Made by a program: the position numbers and the translations under genes
From: Chitinimonas viridis
GTDB lineage: Bacteria > Pseudomonadota > Gammaproteobacteria > Burkholderiales > Chitinimonadaceae
Reading direction: 5' to 3'
Assembly (NCBI RefSeq): GCF_030409555.1
Contig: NZ_JAUFPU010000023.1
Span: 27,708 to 91,707 of the forward strand
Length of the DNA stretch: 64,000 nt
Notes under the pieces: model-generated
Told to the model about the DNA's origin: nothing
The model's input: only the letters and a program-made list of their open reading frames with translations
Database searches by the model: none
Shown here: positions 28,221-36,549 of the stretch, piece after piece
Layout of the letters: the number at the start of each line of letters is the position of its first letter
Numbering within the stretch: position 1 is the stretch's first letter

Positions 28221-29006
28221 ATGCGTACTCACCTGCACCATCTGGCCAATGCTGGCTACCTGTTGACGCTAGGCCTCGGCGCCCCCTTGGCGATGGCAGA
28301 AACCATCACCATACGGGCAGATTCCTGGTGTCCATTCAATTGCGTGCCGCAAAGCGCCAAGCCTGGCTACATGATAGAAATCGCCAGTGCCGCCCTGGGC
28401 AAGGCTGGCCACAAGGTCGACTACCAGAATCTCAACTGGAGCCGCGCCTTGGCTGCCGCGCGGGATGGCAGCTTTACCGCCGTCGTCGGCGCCAGTGACG
28501 AAGAGGTGCGAGAGAACAAGCTGATAGTGGGTGCCGCGCCTCTGGGCCGTAGCATCAATTGCTTTGTCACCCATAAAGACGGCAGCTGGCAGTACAAGGG
28601 GGTAGCCAGCCTGGCCGGCCGCACCATAGGTGCCATCCAGGACTACGCCTACGGCGACACCCTGGATGCCTACTTCAAGGCCAACCCCAAGGTGATACAG
28701 GCCGTCACTGGCGATGATGCCTTGCTACGCAACCTGGAAAAACTCCGCAACAAGCGACTCGATGCCGTCGTTGAGGATCAGGCAGTACTGGCCTACACCA
28801 TCAACGAAAAAAACTGGCAAGGCCATTACAAGGACGCCGGTTGCGAGCGTTCTGTCACCCCTTCCGGCCTGCATATTGCCTTCTCACCCAAGCACCCCAA
28901 GGCTCGCGAATATGCCAGGCTGCTGCAGGACGAGGTCACCGCCATGCGTGCCGATGGCCGGCTCAAGACCTTGCTGGCCAAATATGGCGTGCCGGATTGG
29001 CAATAG
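28221..29006 (+). CDS. Periplasmic substrate-binding protein (SBP_bac_3 type), orphan
   Basis: The ATG at 28221 gives 261 residues with a signal peptide (HLANAGYLLTLGLGAPLAMAE); an upstream in-frame ATG at 28158 would bury the signal. The mature protein has ITIRADSWCPFNC, GYMIEIASAALGKAGHKVDY, LNWSRALAAARDG, a hinge segment LAGRTIGAIQDYAYGDTLDAYF, and the C-terminal ALLAKYGVPDWQ-type end typical of family 3 binding proteins. Two cysteines near the N-terminus (WCPFNC) could form a disulfide. No permease is adjacent, so transport partners are unknown. Confidence 0.82.
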   Translation: MRTHLHHLANAGYLLTLGLGAPLAMAETITIRADSWCPFNCVPQSAKPGYMIEIASAALGKAGHKVDYQNLNWSRALAAARDGSFTAVVGASDEEVRENKLIVGAAPLGRSINCFVTHKDGSWQYKGVASLAGRTIGAIQDYAYGDTLDAYFKANPKVIQAVTGDDALLRNLEKLRNKRLDAVVEDQAVLAYTINEKNWQGHYKDAGCERSVTPSGLHIAFSPKHPKAREYARLLQDEVTAMRADGRLKTLLAKYGVPDWQ

Positions 29007-29015
29007 GGGCTGGTT

Positions 29016-29720
29016 CTAAACCATCAAGCCCTTTACCCAACGGCTGTAGATGGCATCAGCCAGTTGCTGGCTTGGCACAATGGCCTGCGCCAGGTTCGGC
29101 AGTATCTGCTCTGCCTGCTGGGCGGCAGGCGAGGTGCAGCTCGCCAGCTCCTGCTGCCCCAGCACCAGCCAGCGCCTCACTTTGGCCTCGTCCACCTCAC
29201 AATGGAATTGCATGGCCAGATGCTTGCTACCCAGGCTGAAGGCCTGGTTGGCGCAATAGCGCCCCCGCACGAGATGGCGAGCGCCTGGTGGAATGCTGAA
29301 ACTCTCGCCATGCCACTGAAACAGCCTCAGGCTGGCAGCACCACCAAACCAATCGGCCGCCGCATCCTCCAGCGCTTCCAGCTCGCTCCAGCCTATCTCG
29401 ACATGCTCGGATGCCTGTACCGTCCCACCGAGTGCCCTGGCCATGATCTGGCCGCCCAGACAGTGGCCTATCACCGGGATGTCTGCCTGGACAGCTGCCC
29501 GCACCAACTCAAACAAGGGCGGCAGATAGGCCAGGTCATCGTTTGCACTCATGGGGCCACCCAATATGCACAGACCGCTATGCGCGTTGATACGGGCCGG
29601 CAAGGCGTCGCCGTCGAACAGGCGAAATACCCGATATGGCAGGCCTGCTCGCTCAAGGTAGGTGGCAAAGTAGCAGGGGCCGTCGTCGGGCACATGCTGG
29701 ATGATGGCGATTGGAAGCAT
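29016..29720 (-). CDS. Class I glutamine amidotransferase-like protein
   Basis: This 234-residue protein resembles the GMP synthase/GuaA N-terminal glutaminase group. It has ILGGPMSANDDLAYLPPL, the nucleophile elbow in VIGHCLGGQIMARALGG (Cys), and the His/Glu pair in AMQFHCEVDEAKVRRW. It would release ammonia from glutamine or hydrolyse a related gamma-glutamyl compound. Stand-alone members are often annotated as type 1 glutamine amidotransferases, some acting on gamma-glutamyl amines. Convergent with the binding-protein gene and divergent from the class III aminotransferase gene, it may take part in amine or amino-acid salvage; that link is inferred from position only. Confidence 0.85.
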   Translation of the reverse strand: MLPIAIIQHVPDDGPCYFATYLERAGLPYRVFRLFDGDALPARINAHSGLCILGGPMSANDDLAYLPPLFELVRAAVQADIPVIGHCLGGQIMARALGGTVQASEHVEIGWSELEALEDAAADWFGGAASLRLFQWHGESFSIPPGARHLVRGRYCANQAFSLGSKHLAMQFHCEVDEAKVRRWLVLGQQELASCTSPAAQQAEQILPNLAQAIVPSQQLADAIYSRWVKGLMV

Positions 29721-29883
29721 GGTGTGTATCTCGATCAGGTTATCCCAGCCGGCACGGGGTCAGCGCCTGTTTACCAGCCCCCGCATCATTGCCCGCCGTG
29801 CCCTTTACGTGCCGCCTGCGGCATGGGCAAAATGGTGCATATATTAAACACCACGATGAATTTCATTAACAGTCGAGGATGAT

Positions 29884-31245
29884 ATGGCCCACCCTACCGG
29901 TATCCAGAACGACAGCCTGCAGGCCCTGCTGGCCCGTGAAAGAGGTCGCTATATCGCCTCCCGGCCTCGCTCGCAGGCCTTGGCCCACCGCGCGCAATCG
30001 CACCTGCTCTATGGCGTGCCCTTGCACTGGATGACCGACTGGGGTACGCCCTTCCCTTTGTTCGTTGAGGCCGCCAAGGGCGCCAGTTTTCACGACGTGG
30101 ACGGGCATGACTACGTGGACTTCTGCCTGGGTGACACCGGCGCCATGTTCGGCCACGCGCCTGAGCCTGTTGCCGCCGCCGTAGTGCGGCAGACCCAGCT
30201 GGGTTTTACCACCATGCTGCCAGGCGAGGATGCGGCGGTAGTGGGCGAGCTGTTGGCGCAACGCTTCGGCCTTCCTTGCTGGCAATTCGCCATGACGGCC
30301 ACCGATGCAAACCGCTTTGTCATACGCTGGGCCCGTGCGGTCACGGGGCGCAGCAAGGTATTGGTATTCAACGGTTGCTATCACGGTACGGTGGATGATG
30401 TATTTGTCGACCTGATCGAAGGCCAGCCCAGCCAGCGCGACAGCCTGCTGGGGCAGGTGTATGACCTGACCCAGCACACGGTGGTGGTGGAGTTCAATGA
30501 CCTGGACAGCTTGCGGCAGGCGCTGGCAGCCGGGGATATCGCCTGCGTGCTGGCAGAGCCCGCCATGACCAATATCGGCATGGTCTTACCACAGCCAGGC
30601 TACTGGCAGGCTGCGCGGGAACTGATACGGGCGGCCGGCGCACTGTTCGTCTGCGATGAGACCCACACCATCTCCACCGGCCCTGGCGGCTATGCCTTGG
30701 CGCACGGCCTGGAGCCGGATTTCTTCGTACTGGGTAAGCCGGTAGGGGGCGGCGTGCCCTGTGCCGTCTATGGATTTACCAGCGAACTGGCCCAGCGCAT
30801 GCAGGCCAGCAAGTCCGCCGCACCACCCGGCCACTCTGGCATAGGCACCACCCTCACTGCCAACGCCCTGGCCATGTGCGCCATGCGCGCCAACCTTGCC
30901 GAGGTAATGACAGAGGAGGCCTATGCGCATATGTTCGAACTGGCCGAACGGCTGGCCAACGGCTTGCGGCAGGTCATAGGCCAGCGTGGCCTGCCCTGGT
31001 GTGTCAGCCAGGTGGGGGCGCGTACCGAATTCCAGTTCTGTGCCCAGCCGCCCCGTAATGGCAGCGAGGCTGAAGCCGCCATGGATCACACACTGGAACA
31101 TGCCCTGCATCTCTACCTGCTGAACCGGGGCATACTGATCACCCCGTTCCACAACATGATGCTGGTCTGCCCCGCCACCACGGCGGCCGATGTGGACAGG
31201 CTGATTGCAACCCTGGCGGCAGCGCTGGATGAACTGCTGGCATAG
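29884..31245 (+). CDS. Class III aminotransferase / glutamate-1-semialdehyde aminomutase-like enzyme
   Basis: This 453-residue fold-type I protein has GASFHDVDGHDYVDFCLGDTGAMFGH near the start, MTATDANRFVIRWARAVTG (the PLP phosphate region, where many family members have SGTEA), FVCDETHTISTGPGG, and the PLP lysine in VLGKPVGGGVPCAVYG. It belongs to the HemL/class III group but lacks neighbours of porphyrin synthesis, so an aminotransferase on an amino-acid or amine substrate is more likely than HemL. The ATG is preceded by GAGG 6 nt upstream. It is divergent from the glutamine amidotransferase gene, and the two may be coregulated. Confidence 0.85.
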   Translation: MAHPTGIQNDSLQALLARERGRYIASRPRSQALAHRAQSHLLYGVPLHWMTDWGTPFPLFVEAAKGASFHDVDGHDYVDFCLGDTGAMFGHAPEPVAAAVVRQTQLGFTTMLPGEDAAVVGELLAQRFGLPCWQFAMTATDANRFVIRWARAVTGRSKVLVFNGCYHGTVDDVFVDLIEGQPSQRDSLLGQVYDLTQHTVVVEFNDLDSLRQALAAGDIACVLAEPAMTNIGMVLPQPGYWQAARELIRAAGALFVCDETHTISTGPGGYALAHGLEPDFFVLGKPVGGGVPCAVYGFTSELAQRMQASKSAAPPGHSGIGTTLTANALAMCAMRANLAEVMTEEAYAHMFELAERLANGLRQVIGQRGLPWCVSQVGARTEFQFCAQPPRNGSEAEAAMDHTLEHALHLYLLNRGILITPFHNMMLVCPATTAADVDRLIATLAAALDELLA

Positions 31246-31272
31246 TCCCCGCCAGACCGGCGGGCAAGCCAC

Positions 31273-32079
31273 TCAAGGATGGCTGGTGCTGCCCTGATAC
31301 AAGCGGTCCCGCGCCAAGTCGTCGCCAAGATAGCGGGCCACCATGCGGCGGAAGCTGCCATCGTCACGTATTGCCACCACGGCTCGCAATAGCCGCTCCA
31401 GATCCTCGGGCGCCATGCCGTCATGGTTGAACACCATACCCACCACCGTACGATGACGCTCCGGCAGCGGCAATACGCTCACGCTATCGGGCTCTTGCAT
31501 ACGATCCAGATGCCAGCGATAGACATAGGCATTACCAAAGGTGGCGCCAATCCGGCCTGCCACCAGCTTGCGGTAGACGGTCTCGGCATCCACCGATTCT
31601 TCCCGCTGCGCGACCGGCAGTCGGGGCAGGTTCTGCTCCACCCATTCGCCGTAACTGGCACCGCGTATGGTGCCGAACACCAGGCCTGGCCGGCTCATGG
31701 CGTCAGCCACATTGCGGACCGCCAGATCCTTGCGCACCACCAGTTCCATGGGCTCACGGGTCAGCGGTACAAAGCGCCGCTGGCCACGTGCCTCGCTGGT
31801 GGCAGGTGCGGCTGCAGGCCCGAACAGGGGTATGCGGTTGACCACCATGGTGGCGCGCAAACGCTGTGCCGGCATCGGTTCGATCACGAAGCGGCAGCCG
31901 GTGCGGTGCGACAGCTCCCGATACAGGTCAATAAAGTACCCGGCCGGCTGGCCTTGCTCATCGGTGTAGCTGGCATAACCCAGGGTGATGTAGGGCACAC
32001 GGTAGTCCTGCCGGCAGGCTGCCAAGCCCACACCACTGCAAGTCAGCCACAGCAGCACGAACAGCCAGGCGGGCCTCAC
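31273..32079 (-). CDS. Periplasmic substrate-binding protein (SBP_bac_3 type), last gene of a sensor operon
   Basis: The start is a GTG at 32077-32079 that overlaps the stop of the preceding gene by 4 nt (GTGA), so translation is probably coupled. The 268-residue product has a signal peptide (MRPAWLFVLLWLTCSGVGLA) and family 3 binding-protein features: VPYITLGYASYTDEQGQPAGYFIDLYREL, RLRATMVVNRIPLF, RKDLAVRNVADAMSRPGLV and VVGMVFNHDGMAPEDLERLL. It lies downstream of genes for a FIST protein, a histidine kinase and a YCII-like protein, so a role in ligand sensing by that operon is plausible but not proven. Confidence 0.8.
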   Translation of the reverse strand: MRPAWLFVLLWLTCSGVGLAACRQDYRVPYITLGYASYTDEQGQPAGYFIDLYRELSHRTGCRFVIEPMPAQRLRATMVVNRIPLFGPAAAPATSEARGQRRFVPLTREPMELVVRKDLAVRNVADAMSRPGLVFGTIRGASYGEWVEQNLPRLPVAQREESVDAETVYRKLVAGRIGATFGNAYVYRWHLDRMQEPDSVSVLPLPERHRTVVGMVFNHDGMAPEDLERLLRAVVAIRDDGSFRRMVARYLGDDLARDRLYQGSTSHP

Positions 32080-32456
32080 GGCGAGCTCACTGGCTTGCCC
32101 AGATGCCCGGGGTAAAACACCAGCATCTCGTTGAGCTGGTAGCTGAACAGGCCATGGATCACAGCCGGATCCTGGGCGATCTGGCTTTCGGCGGCGGCAA
32201 GACTGGTAGCCCGCAACACCACCAGGCCTACCTCGCCATAACGTGCGCCGGCCACCAGTACACCCTCGCTACGCAAGCGCTGCAGGTTGGCCGAATGCTC
32301 CTTGAAATAGGGCTGGGCTGGCGGCACCAGACCAGGCTTCCAGGCAGGGCCGGTGCGGAACTCCACAGCATAGAGCTTCTGTGCCTCGGCCGCCGGCGTT
32401 TCACCTTGCACCGCCAGGCTGACCAACATGCTTGCTGCTGCTATCCATCGCATCAT
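32076..32456 (-). CDS. Small exported protein with YCII-like domain
   Basis: The ATG at 32454-32456 lies 4 nt after the histidine-kinase stop codon, giving 126 residues; an ATG at 32468 overlapping the kinase stop is also possible. The start MMRWIAAASMLVSLAVQGE looks like a signal peptide. The rest resembles the dimeric ferredoxin-like YCII fold: YAVEFRTGPAWKPGL, QPYFKEHSANLQRLRSEGVLVAGARYG, VVLRATSLAAAESQIAQDPAVIHGLFSYQLNEM. Exported YCII-like proteins are found next to signalling genes in other bacteria, but function is unknown. It sits inside the FIST-kinase operon. Confidence 0.7.
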   Translation of the reverse strand: MMRWIAAASMLVSLAVQGETPAAEAQKLYAVEFRTGPAWKPGLVPPAQPYFKEHSANLQRLRSEGVLVAGARYGEVGLVVLRATSLAAAESQIAQDPAVIHGLFSYQLNEMLVFYPGHLGKPVSSP

Positions 32457-32460
32457 TGTA

Positions 32461-34023
32461 TTAACCATCTGGCAGGGTGAAATAGAACTGGGCGCCCAGG
32501 CCAGGCTGCGCCTCCGCCCAGATACGGCCACCATGGCGGCTAATGGCGCGGCGCGCGGTGGCAAGGCCTATGCCACTACCTTCAAATTGGGCCGTACTAT
32601 GCAGGCGCTGAAACGGCATGAACAGTTTCTCGGCGGCTGCCATGTCGAAACCTACGCCATTATCGCGTACAACATAGACCGTCTCGTCGCCAAGCTGCAG
32701 ATGCCCCAGCCCTACCCTGGCCTCGACACGACCACGGGTAAACTTGATGGCATTGGTCAGCAACTGCTCCAGCACCAATTGCACCAGGCGGCTATCGGCC
32801 AACGCAGGCAGGGCAGGTTCACACTCGAACACCACCTGCCTGTCGCCGCGCAGGTGCGCAAACTGCTGCCACACCTGGCGGCCCAGTGCCGCGACATCCA
32901 GGGGTCGGCGTTCCAGCTGCATGCGCGAGGCCTGCGCCAGCATCAGCAGGTCGTCTATCAGCTGGGACATGCGCACCGCCGCAGCCTGCACCCGCTGCAG
33001 CATATCGCGCTGCTCACCATCCAGGTTGCCGGCTTCCGCCTCCAGTATCTGGCTGAAGCCCATGACCGCCCGCAGGGGCGAACGCAGGTCGTGCGCAACC
33101 GAGTAGGAGAAGGACTCCAGCTCGCGATTGGCCTCCTGCAGTTCGCCCGTGCGTTGCTGCACGCGCTTCTCCAGCTCCTCGTTCAGGCTGACCATCTGCG
33201 CTTCCACCGCATGCCTGGCCGACACATCATGCAGCACCGTGAGCACCGCCTCCTGGCCGCCACATGTCCAGGGCAGCTTCAGCACCTCGTAGTGCGACAG
33301 CTCGCCATCGGCCTGCAGCAGCTGCAAATCGGCCATGGCGCGGGGCGCTTTCGACTGCCAGACCAGGCTATCCTCGAGCGCAGCCTGGCCCAGCCAGCGC
33401 GCGGGCAGATTCAGGTTCCGTACCTCCTGGCCGCACGCCAACTGCGGGTCGCTCAGACCCAGCTTGCGGGCAAACGAGGCATTGGCCAGCAGCAAGCGCC
33501 CACGCTCATCGCTGGCGTAGATCAGCTGCGGCAGCAGATCGAGTATGGCGCGCAACTCGGCCTCGCCCTGCACCAGTTCGGCCTGGGTCTCGACCAGTTG
33601 CGCTACCTGGCTTTGCAGCTTGGCTGTCACGCGCAGATAGTCTCCCCTTACGATATCGAGGTCATAGCGCAGGCGATTGAGGGTGCTGCCCAACTCCACC
33701 GCCTTTTCCCGTTGGGCCAAGGCAGTTTCAATGGCCGCCAGCAGGGGCTCCACCAGCACCCGCATGGCCGACTGCAAGCGGCTGGGCAAGGTCATGCGCC
33801 AGAGCAAGGTGCCCAGTTGCTCCTGTCGAAAGCCGTCACCAGGGACGATCAGCACCCCGGCCACGCGCTGACAGAACATCTCCACCAAGGGGTAGAGCGA
33901 CTCGGCCGAGCTGCAATAAACAGCGACGGCCCCCGACAGCAGGTCGCGCTTCTGCACATCCTGTAGCCGAAAGCCGGGGGGTGGCGGGTCCAGCATGCTG
34001 AGCAGTCGATAGGTCATGGGCAT
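32461..34023 (-). CDS. Sensor histidine kinase with N-terminal FIST-associated region and PAS domain
   Basis: This protein has 520 residues without any predicted membrane segment, so it is probably cytosolic. Layout: an unrecognised N-terminal region (1-110), a coiled coil (about 110-165), a PAS domain (about 165-285: AILDLLPQLIYASDERGRLLLANASFARKLGL), a second coiled coil, and a HisKA domain with the phospho-acceptor His in SYSVAHDLRSPLRAVMGFSQ. The HATPase domain has N box LTNAIKFTRG, G1 VRDNGVGFDM and G2 SGIGLATARRAI. No receiver-domain partner is adjacent. The start could also be the ATG at 34017. It follows the FIST gene by 8 nt; FIST proteins commonly feed signals to such kinases. Confidence 0.88.
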   Translation of the reverse strand: MPMTYRLLSMLDPPPPGFRLQDVQKRDLLSGAVAVYCSSAESLYPLVEMFCQRVAGVLIVPGDGFRQEQLGTLLWRMTLPSRLQSAMRVLVEPLLAAIETALAQREKAVELGSTLNRLRYDLDIVRGDYLRVTAKLQSQVAQLVETQAELVQGEAELRAILDLLPQLIYASDERGRLLLANASFARKLGLSDPQLACGQEVRNLNLPARWLGQAALEDSLVWQSKAPRAMADLQLLQADGELSHYEVLKLPWTCGGQEAVLTVLHDVSARHAVEAQMVSLNEELEKRVQQRTGELQEANRELESFSYSVAHDLRSPLRAVMGFSQILEAEAGNLDGEQRDMLQRVQAAAVRMSQLIDDLLMLAQASRMQLERRPLDVAALGRQVWQQFAHLRGDRQVVFECEPALPALADSRLVQLVLEQLLTNAIKFTRGRVEARVGLGHLQLGDETVYVVRDNGVGFDMAAAEKLFMPFQRLHSTAQFEGSGIGLATARRAISRHGGRIWAEAQPGLGAQFYFTLPDG

Positions 34024-34031
34024 GCCCTGGC

Positions 34032-35183
34032 TCAGCCCCCCACCAGCAGGAGGATATAGGTCATATTGTGGAAGAGATTGCGGGTATAGCCCTCGCCTTC
34101 ACGCAAGGGGCCAATCTCGCCGAACGAGGGGTAACCTGCAATCGCCAGCCCTGCAGGGAACGACTCGGCCAGAATGCCCGCCTCGCGGGCGATATCGTTC
34201 CCCAGCATCTGCTTGCGTCCGGTACAGCTGACGATCAGCCCTGCCACAGGCTGGAAATCCAGGGTAGCCACCCGCCCGGCAATGCGGCTGACCTCGGCCA
34301 TCAGGTCGGACGGGTTGGCCAGACAGACCTGCACCGTCTTGCCCGCCTCGATTCCGCCATACAGCCCGATGGCACCATGGCCACGACCGAAGTCAGGCAC
34401 GATGGCGCGCAAGCGTCGCTGCGCGGTCCGATTCGGGTCCACGATGGTCAGCGCCACCACGCCGCGATCCGTCTGCAGTACCGGTTTGCCCGTTTCGCGC
34501 TCGATAAAGTCCATGGCGCCTATGCCATCGATACGATACAGCGCCGTGCCTTCGGCCTCTTCTATCAACCCCGGCCGGCCGACAGGCGTCAGGGCATTGC
34601 CTATGCTGATATCAAAACGCACAGCGCCGGCCATACCCAGCAATACCACGGCATCCTGTAATACCTGCCGGTTGGCGTAGAGGTAGCAGGTACGCATCCT
34701 GTCATCATCTGCCGCCAGCCCCCCTACCACCGGGCAATCCACTTCATCGCGAAGCACAATTTCTATCTGGCTGGCATCGGCGCGGAAATCGGCCGCCAGG
34801 AACACCAGCGCGGCCTCTTCTGCCATGGCGCTGCGTAACTGCGCAAAGGCCGACCGGGTGGCCGCCACAGGGTCATCCCCCACGCCTTGTGCACAGGCTA
34901 CGGTCCAGCGCACCTTGCCTCCACTGTTCAGGCCCAGCGCCACTGCCCCCAGGTCGGAGGCCCGCCCGGCAGCATAGTAGCCGTCGCCGCTATTGCCTAT
35001 CACCACCAGATCATCGCGGCCCAGGGCGTCGTACAGGCCCTCCAGCAGCTCGGTGCTGCCGGCGTAGTGGACGGCGGTGAAGAGGAACACCACCTCGGGC
35101 GCCAGGCCGGCCAGGCCCTCTCCCAGTGCCAAACCCGCCCGGTAGGGGTCCGAAATCAGTGTTTCACAGGTGCTCGCCCGCAT
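34032..35183 (-). CDS. FIST-domain sensory protein
   Basis: This 383-residue protein has the FIST N-domain (VVFLFTAVHYAGSTELLEGLYDALGRDDLVVIGNSGDGYYA, DPVAATRSAFAQL, VVGGLAADDDRM) and FIST C-domain (GIGAMDFIERETGKPVLQ, GAIGLYGGIEAGKTVQVCLANPSDL, FGEIGPLREG). FIST domains are predicted to bind small ligands, probably amino acids or similar metabolites, and act with histidine kinases or other transducers. It is the first gene of a four-gene operon FIST - histidine kinase - YCII-like - binding protein, with spacing of 8 bp and 4 bp and a 4-bp overlap. Its divergent upstream region (35184-35390) also contains the promoter of tRNA-Asn copy 2. Confidence 0.9.
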   Translation of the reverse strand: MRASTCETLISDPYRAGLALGEGLAGLAPEVVFLFTAVHYAGSTELLEGLYDALGRDDLVVIGNSGDGYYAAGRASDLGAVALGLNSGGKVRWTVACAQGVGDDPVAATRSAFAQLRSAMAEEAALVFLAADFRADASQIEIVLRDEVDCPVVGGLAADDDRMRTCYLYANRQVLQDAVVLLGMAGAVRFDISIGNALTPVGRPGLIEEAEGTALYRIDGIGAMDFIERETGKPVLQTDRGVVALTIVDPNRTAQRRLRAIVPDFGRGHGAIGLYGGIEAGKTVQVCLANPSDLMAEVSRIAGRVATLDFQPVAGLIVSCTGRKQMLGNDIAREAGILAESFPAGLAIAGYPSFGEIGPLREGEGYTRNLFHNMTYILLLVGG

Positions 35184-35351
35184 AGCCTTGCTCCCCAGCC
35201 TCTGTCATGGGCCCGTTATCTGATTCAGCTTAGCTCAATGGCGTCGATACACTATGCTGCCCTGCAGCAAACCCGGACCAGCCAAGCCATTGATGCAAAA
35301 AGGATTCATCACCCAGCCCTGAAAAAATAAAAAATTAAATGCAAAAGATGT

Positions 35352-35380
35352 TTGACAAGTGGCTGCCTGGACATTAAAGT
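35352..35380 (+). promoter_or_regulatory. Sigma70 promoter of tRNA-Asn copy 2, GC-rich discriminator
   Basis: TTGACA (35352-35357) and TAAAGT (35375-35380) are separated by 17 nt. GCGCC follows directly, a GC-rich discriminator typical of stringently controlled stable-RNA promoters. The tRNA begins 10 nt after the -10 element. Confidence 0.8.
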
Positions 35381-35390
35381 GCGCCTCCTT

Positions 35391-35466
35391 TCCTCGATAG
35401 CTCAGTCGGTAGAGCGCCGGACTGTTAATCCGTAGGTCCCTGGTTCGAGCCCAGGTCGAGGAGCCA
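35391..35466 (+). tRNA. tRNA-Asn (anticodon GUU), copy 2
   Basis: The 76 nt include an encoded CCA and are identical to copy 1 at 11791-11866 but on the opposite strand. Acceptor TCCTCGA/TCGAGGA, anticodon loop with GTT, and the T-arm GGTTCGAGCC are readable. It is followed by an intrinsic terminator at 35476-35508. No integrase or duplicated 3' end indicating an integrated element was seen. Confidence 0.97.
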
Positions 35467-35475
35467 GATGTAAAC

Positions 35476-35508
35476 AAAAAGCCCAGCCTAGCGCTGGGCT
35501 TTTTGTTT
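35476..35508. terminator. Terminator of tRNA-Asn copy 2 (bidirectional)
   Basis: AAAAAGCCCAGC / GCTGGGCTTTTTG forms a 12-bp stem around CTAGC. It is followed by TTTTGTTTTC on the plus strand and flanked by A-rich sequence, so the converging nhaR-like gene may also use it. Confidence 0.9.
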
Positions 35509-35523
35509 TCCGGCACCCGCCGG

Positions 35524-36453
35524 TCAGGCCACCTCAGCCGCCCGCAGCAGCGCCGTAATATGCGGGCTGGGCAGCCGTGAGGGGGTGCTGATGGCGTAGT
35601 AGTCCTCGTGCAACTCAGGCAGCACCACCACCAACTCTGCATCGTACTGGCGGGCCAGCGTCTCTGCCAGCATGGTGGCCGCCGGGAAATACCCCACGCC
35701 ATTGCCGCCGAAGGTAGTCAGCAGGGCGCTGTCATCGAACTCCCCCACCACGACCGGATTCAAGCCCTGGGCATCCAGCCAGGCATCCAGCCGCGAGCGC
35801 AGAAAGCTGCGTTTGCTGGGCAGCAGCATGGGCGCCCGTTGCGGCACCACGCCCCGCTCCGCCTCAAGCTGCCGTGCCAGCAGGGTCCGGTTGGCGTAGA
35901 TACCTATAGGCCAGGACGCAACCCGCCTGCCCACCAGCCGCCGCTGCCCCCCCTGGCCCAGGTCGCGATCCGACAGCACGACATCAAGCTTGTGGCGCGA
36001 CAAGGCCGAGATCAGCTCCTCGAACTCACCTTCATGGCAGACCAGCCGCACGCTGGGGCTGGCCTGCAATACCGGCGCCAGCAGCTTATAGGCCACCAGC
36101 TTGGGAACCGAATCGGCTATGCCCACAGTCAAACGACTAGCCTGTACCAGCTGGGGATTGGCCAGAAATTCCTGCAACTGCTCGCCCAGCAGGAAGATCT
36201 CATCGGCATAGCGCAATGCCTCCCGGCCCGCCTCGGTCAGTTCAAGCCGCCGGCCGGCCTGCCTGAACAGCGCCCTGCCCATTTCGCGCTCCAGCTTACC
36301 GAGCTGGCCACTGATGGTTTGCGGACTCAGCCCCAGGCGCTCGGCAGCCCGGGCAATACCGCCCTCCTTGGCGACAGTCCAGAAGTAGTGCAGGTGCTTG
36401 TAATTGAGTTCAGGCTTGGCCATATGATTCATCGAGAAAATCGAAGTATTCAT
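35524..36453 (-). CDS. nhaR: LysR-type regulator, NhaR-like
   Basis: The longest reading is 309 residues (ATG at 36451-36453); ATGs at 36432 and 36423 (MAKPELNYKHLHYFW) may be the true start, since the first lies inside an inverted repeat and none has a good ribosome binding site. The winged-helix domain ELNYKHLHYFWTVAKEGGIARAAERLGLSPQTISGQLGKLE is close to NhaR, which activates the sodium/proton antiporter gene nhaA in E. coli, with an effector domain after about residue 100. No antiporter gene is adjacent; the divergent neighbour is htpX. The symbol reflects family resemblance and regulation of nhaA is not shown. Confidence 0.82.
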   Translation of the reverse strand: MNTSIFSMNHMAKPELNYKHLHYFWTVAKEGGIARAAERLGLSPQTISGQLGKLEREMGRALFRQAGRRLELTEAGREALRYADEIFLLGEQLQEFLANPQLVQASRLTVGIADSVPKLVAYKLLAPVLQASPSVRLVCHEGEFEELISALSRHKLDVVLSDRDLGQGGQRRLVGRRVASWPIGIYANRTLLARQLEAERGVVPQRAPMLLPSKRSFLRSRLDAWLDAQGLNPVVVGEFDDSALLTTFGGNGVGYFPAATMLAETLARQYDAELVVVLPELHEDYYAISTPSRLPSPHITALLRAAEVA

Positions 36454-36474
36454 ACCAATATACTCGATTCTTTC
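36436..36474. promoter_or_regulatory. Inverted repeat upstream of the nhaR-like gene, candidate LysR operator
   Basis: GAAAATCGAAGTAT (36436-36449) and ATACTCGATTCTTTC (36460-36474) are nearly perfect inverted copies separated by 10 nt. LysR regulators bind dyads containing T-N11-A in the interval to their divergent targets, and this dyad covers the proposed nhaR-like start and faces htpX. Function as an operator is inferred. Confidence 0.5.
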
Positions 36475-36549
36475 GCAATCTCACTTGCCGTACGCTACGC
36501 CCGTTCCTGATCGACACAGGCCCCGGCCTGAACATGGGAGATCCAAATC

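Noticed and set aside
32428..33966. A 512-codon plus-strand frame opposite the histidine kinase.
   Set aside because: Antisense shadow; His/Gln/Leu-rich with no domain.
35391..35466. tRNA-Asn copy 2 as attachment site of a genomic island.
   Set aside because: No integrase, no repeat of the tRNA 3' end nearby and ordinary flanking genes; the other identical copy is a full tRNA gene.
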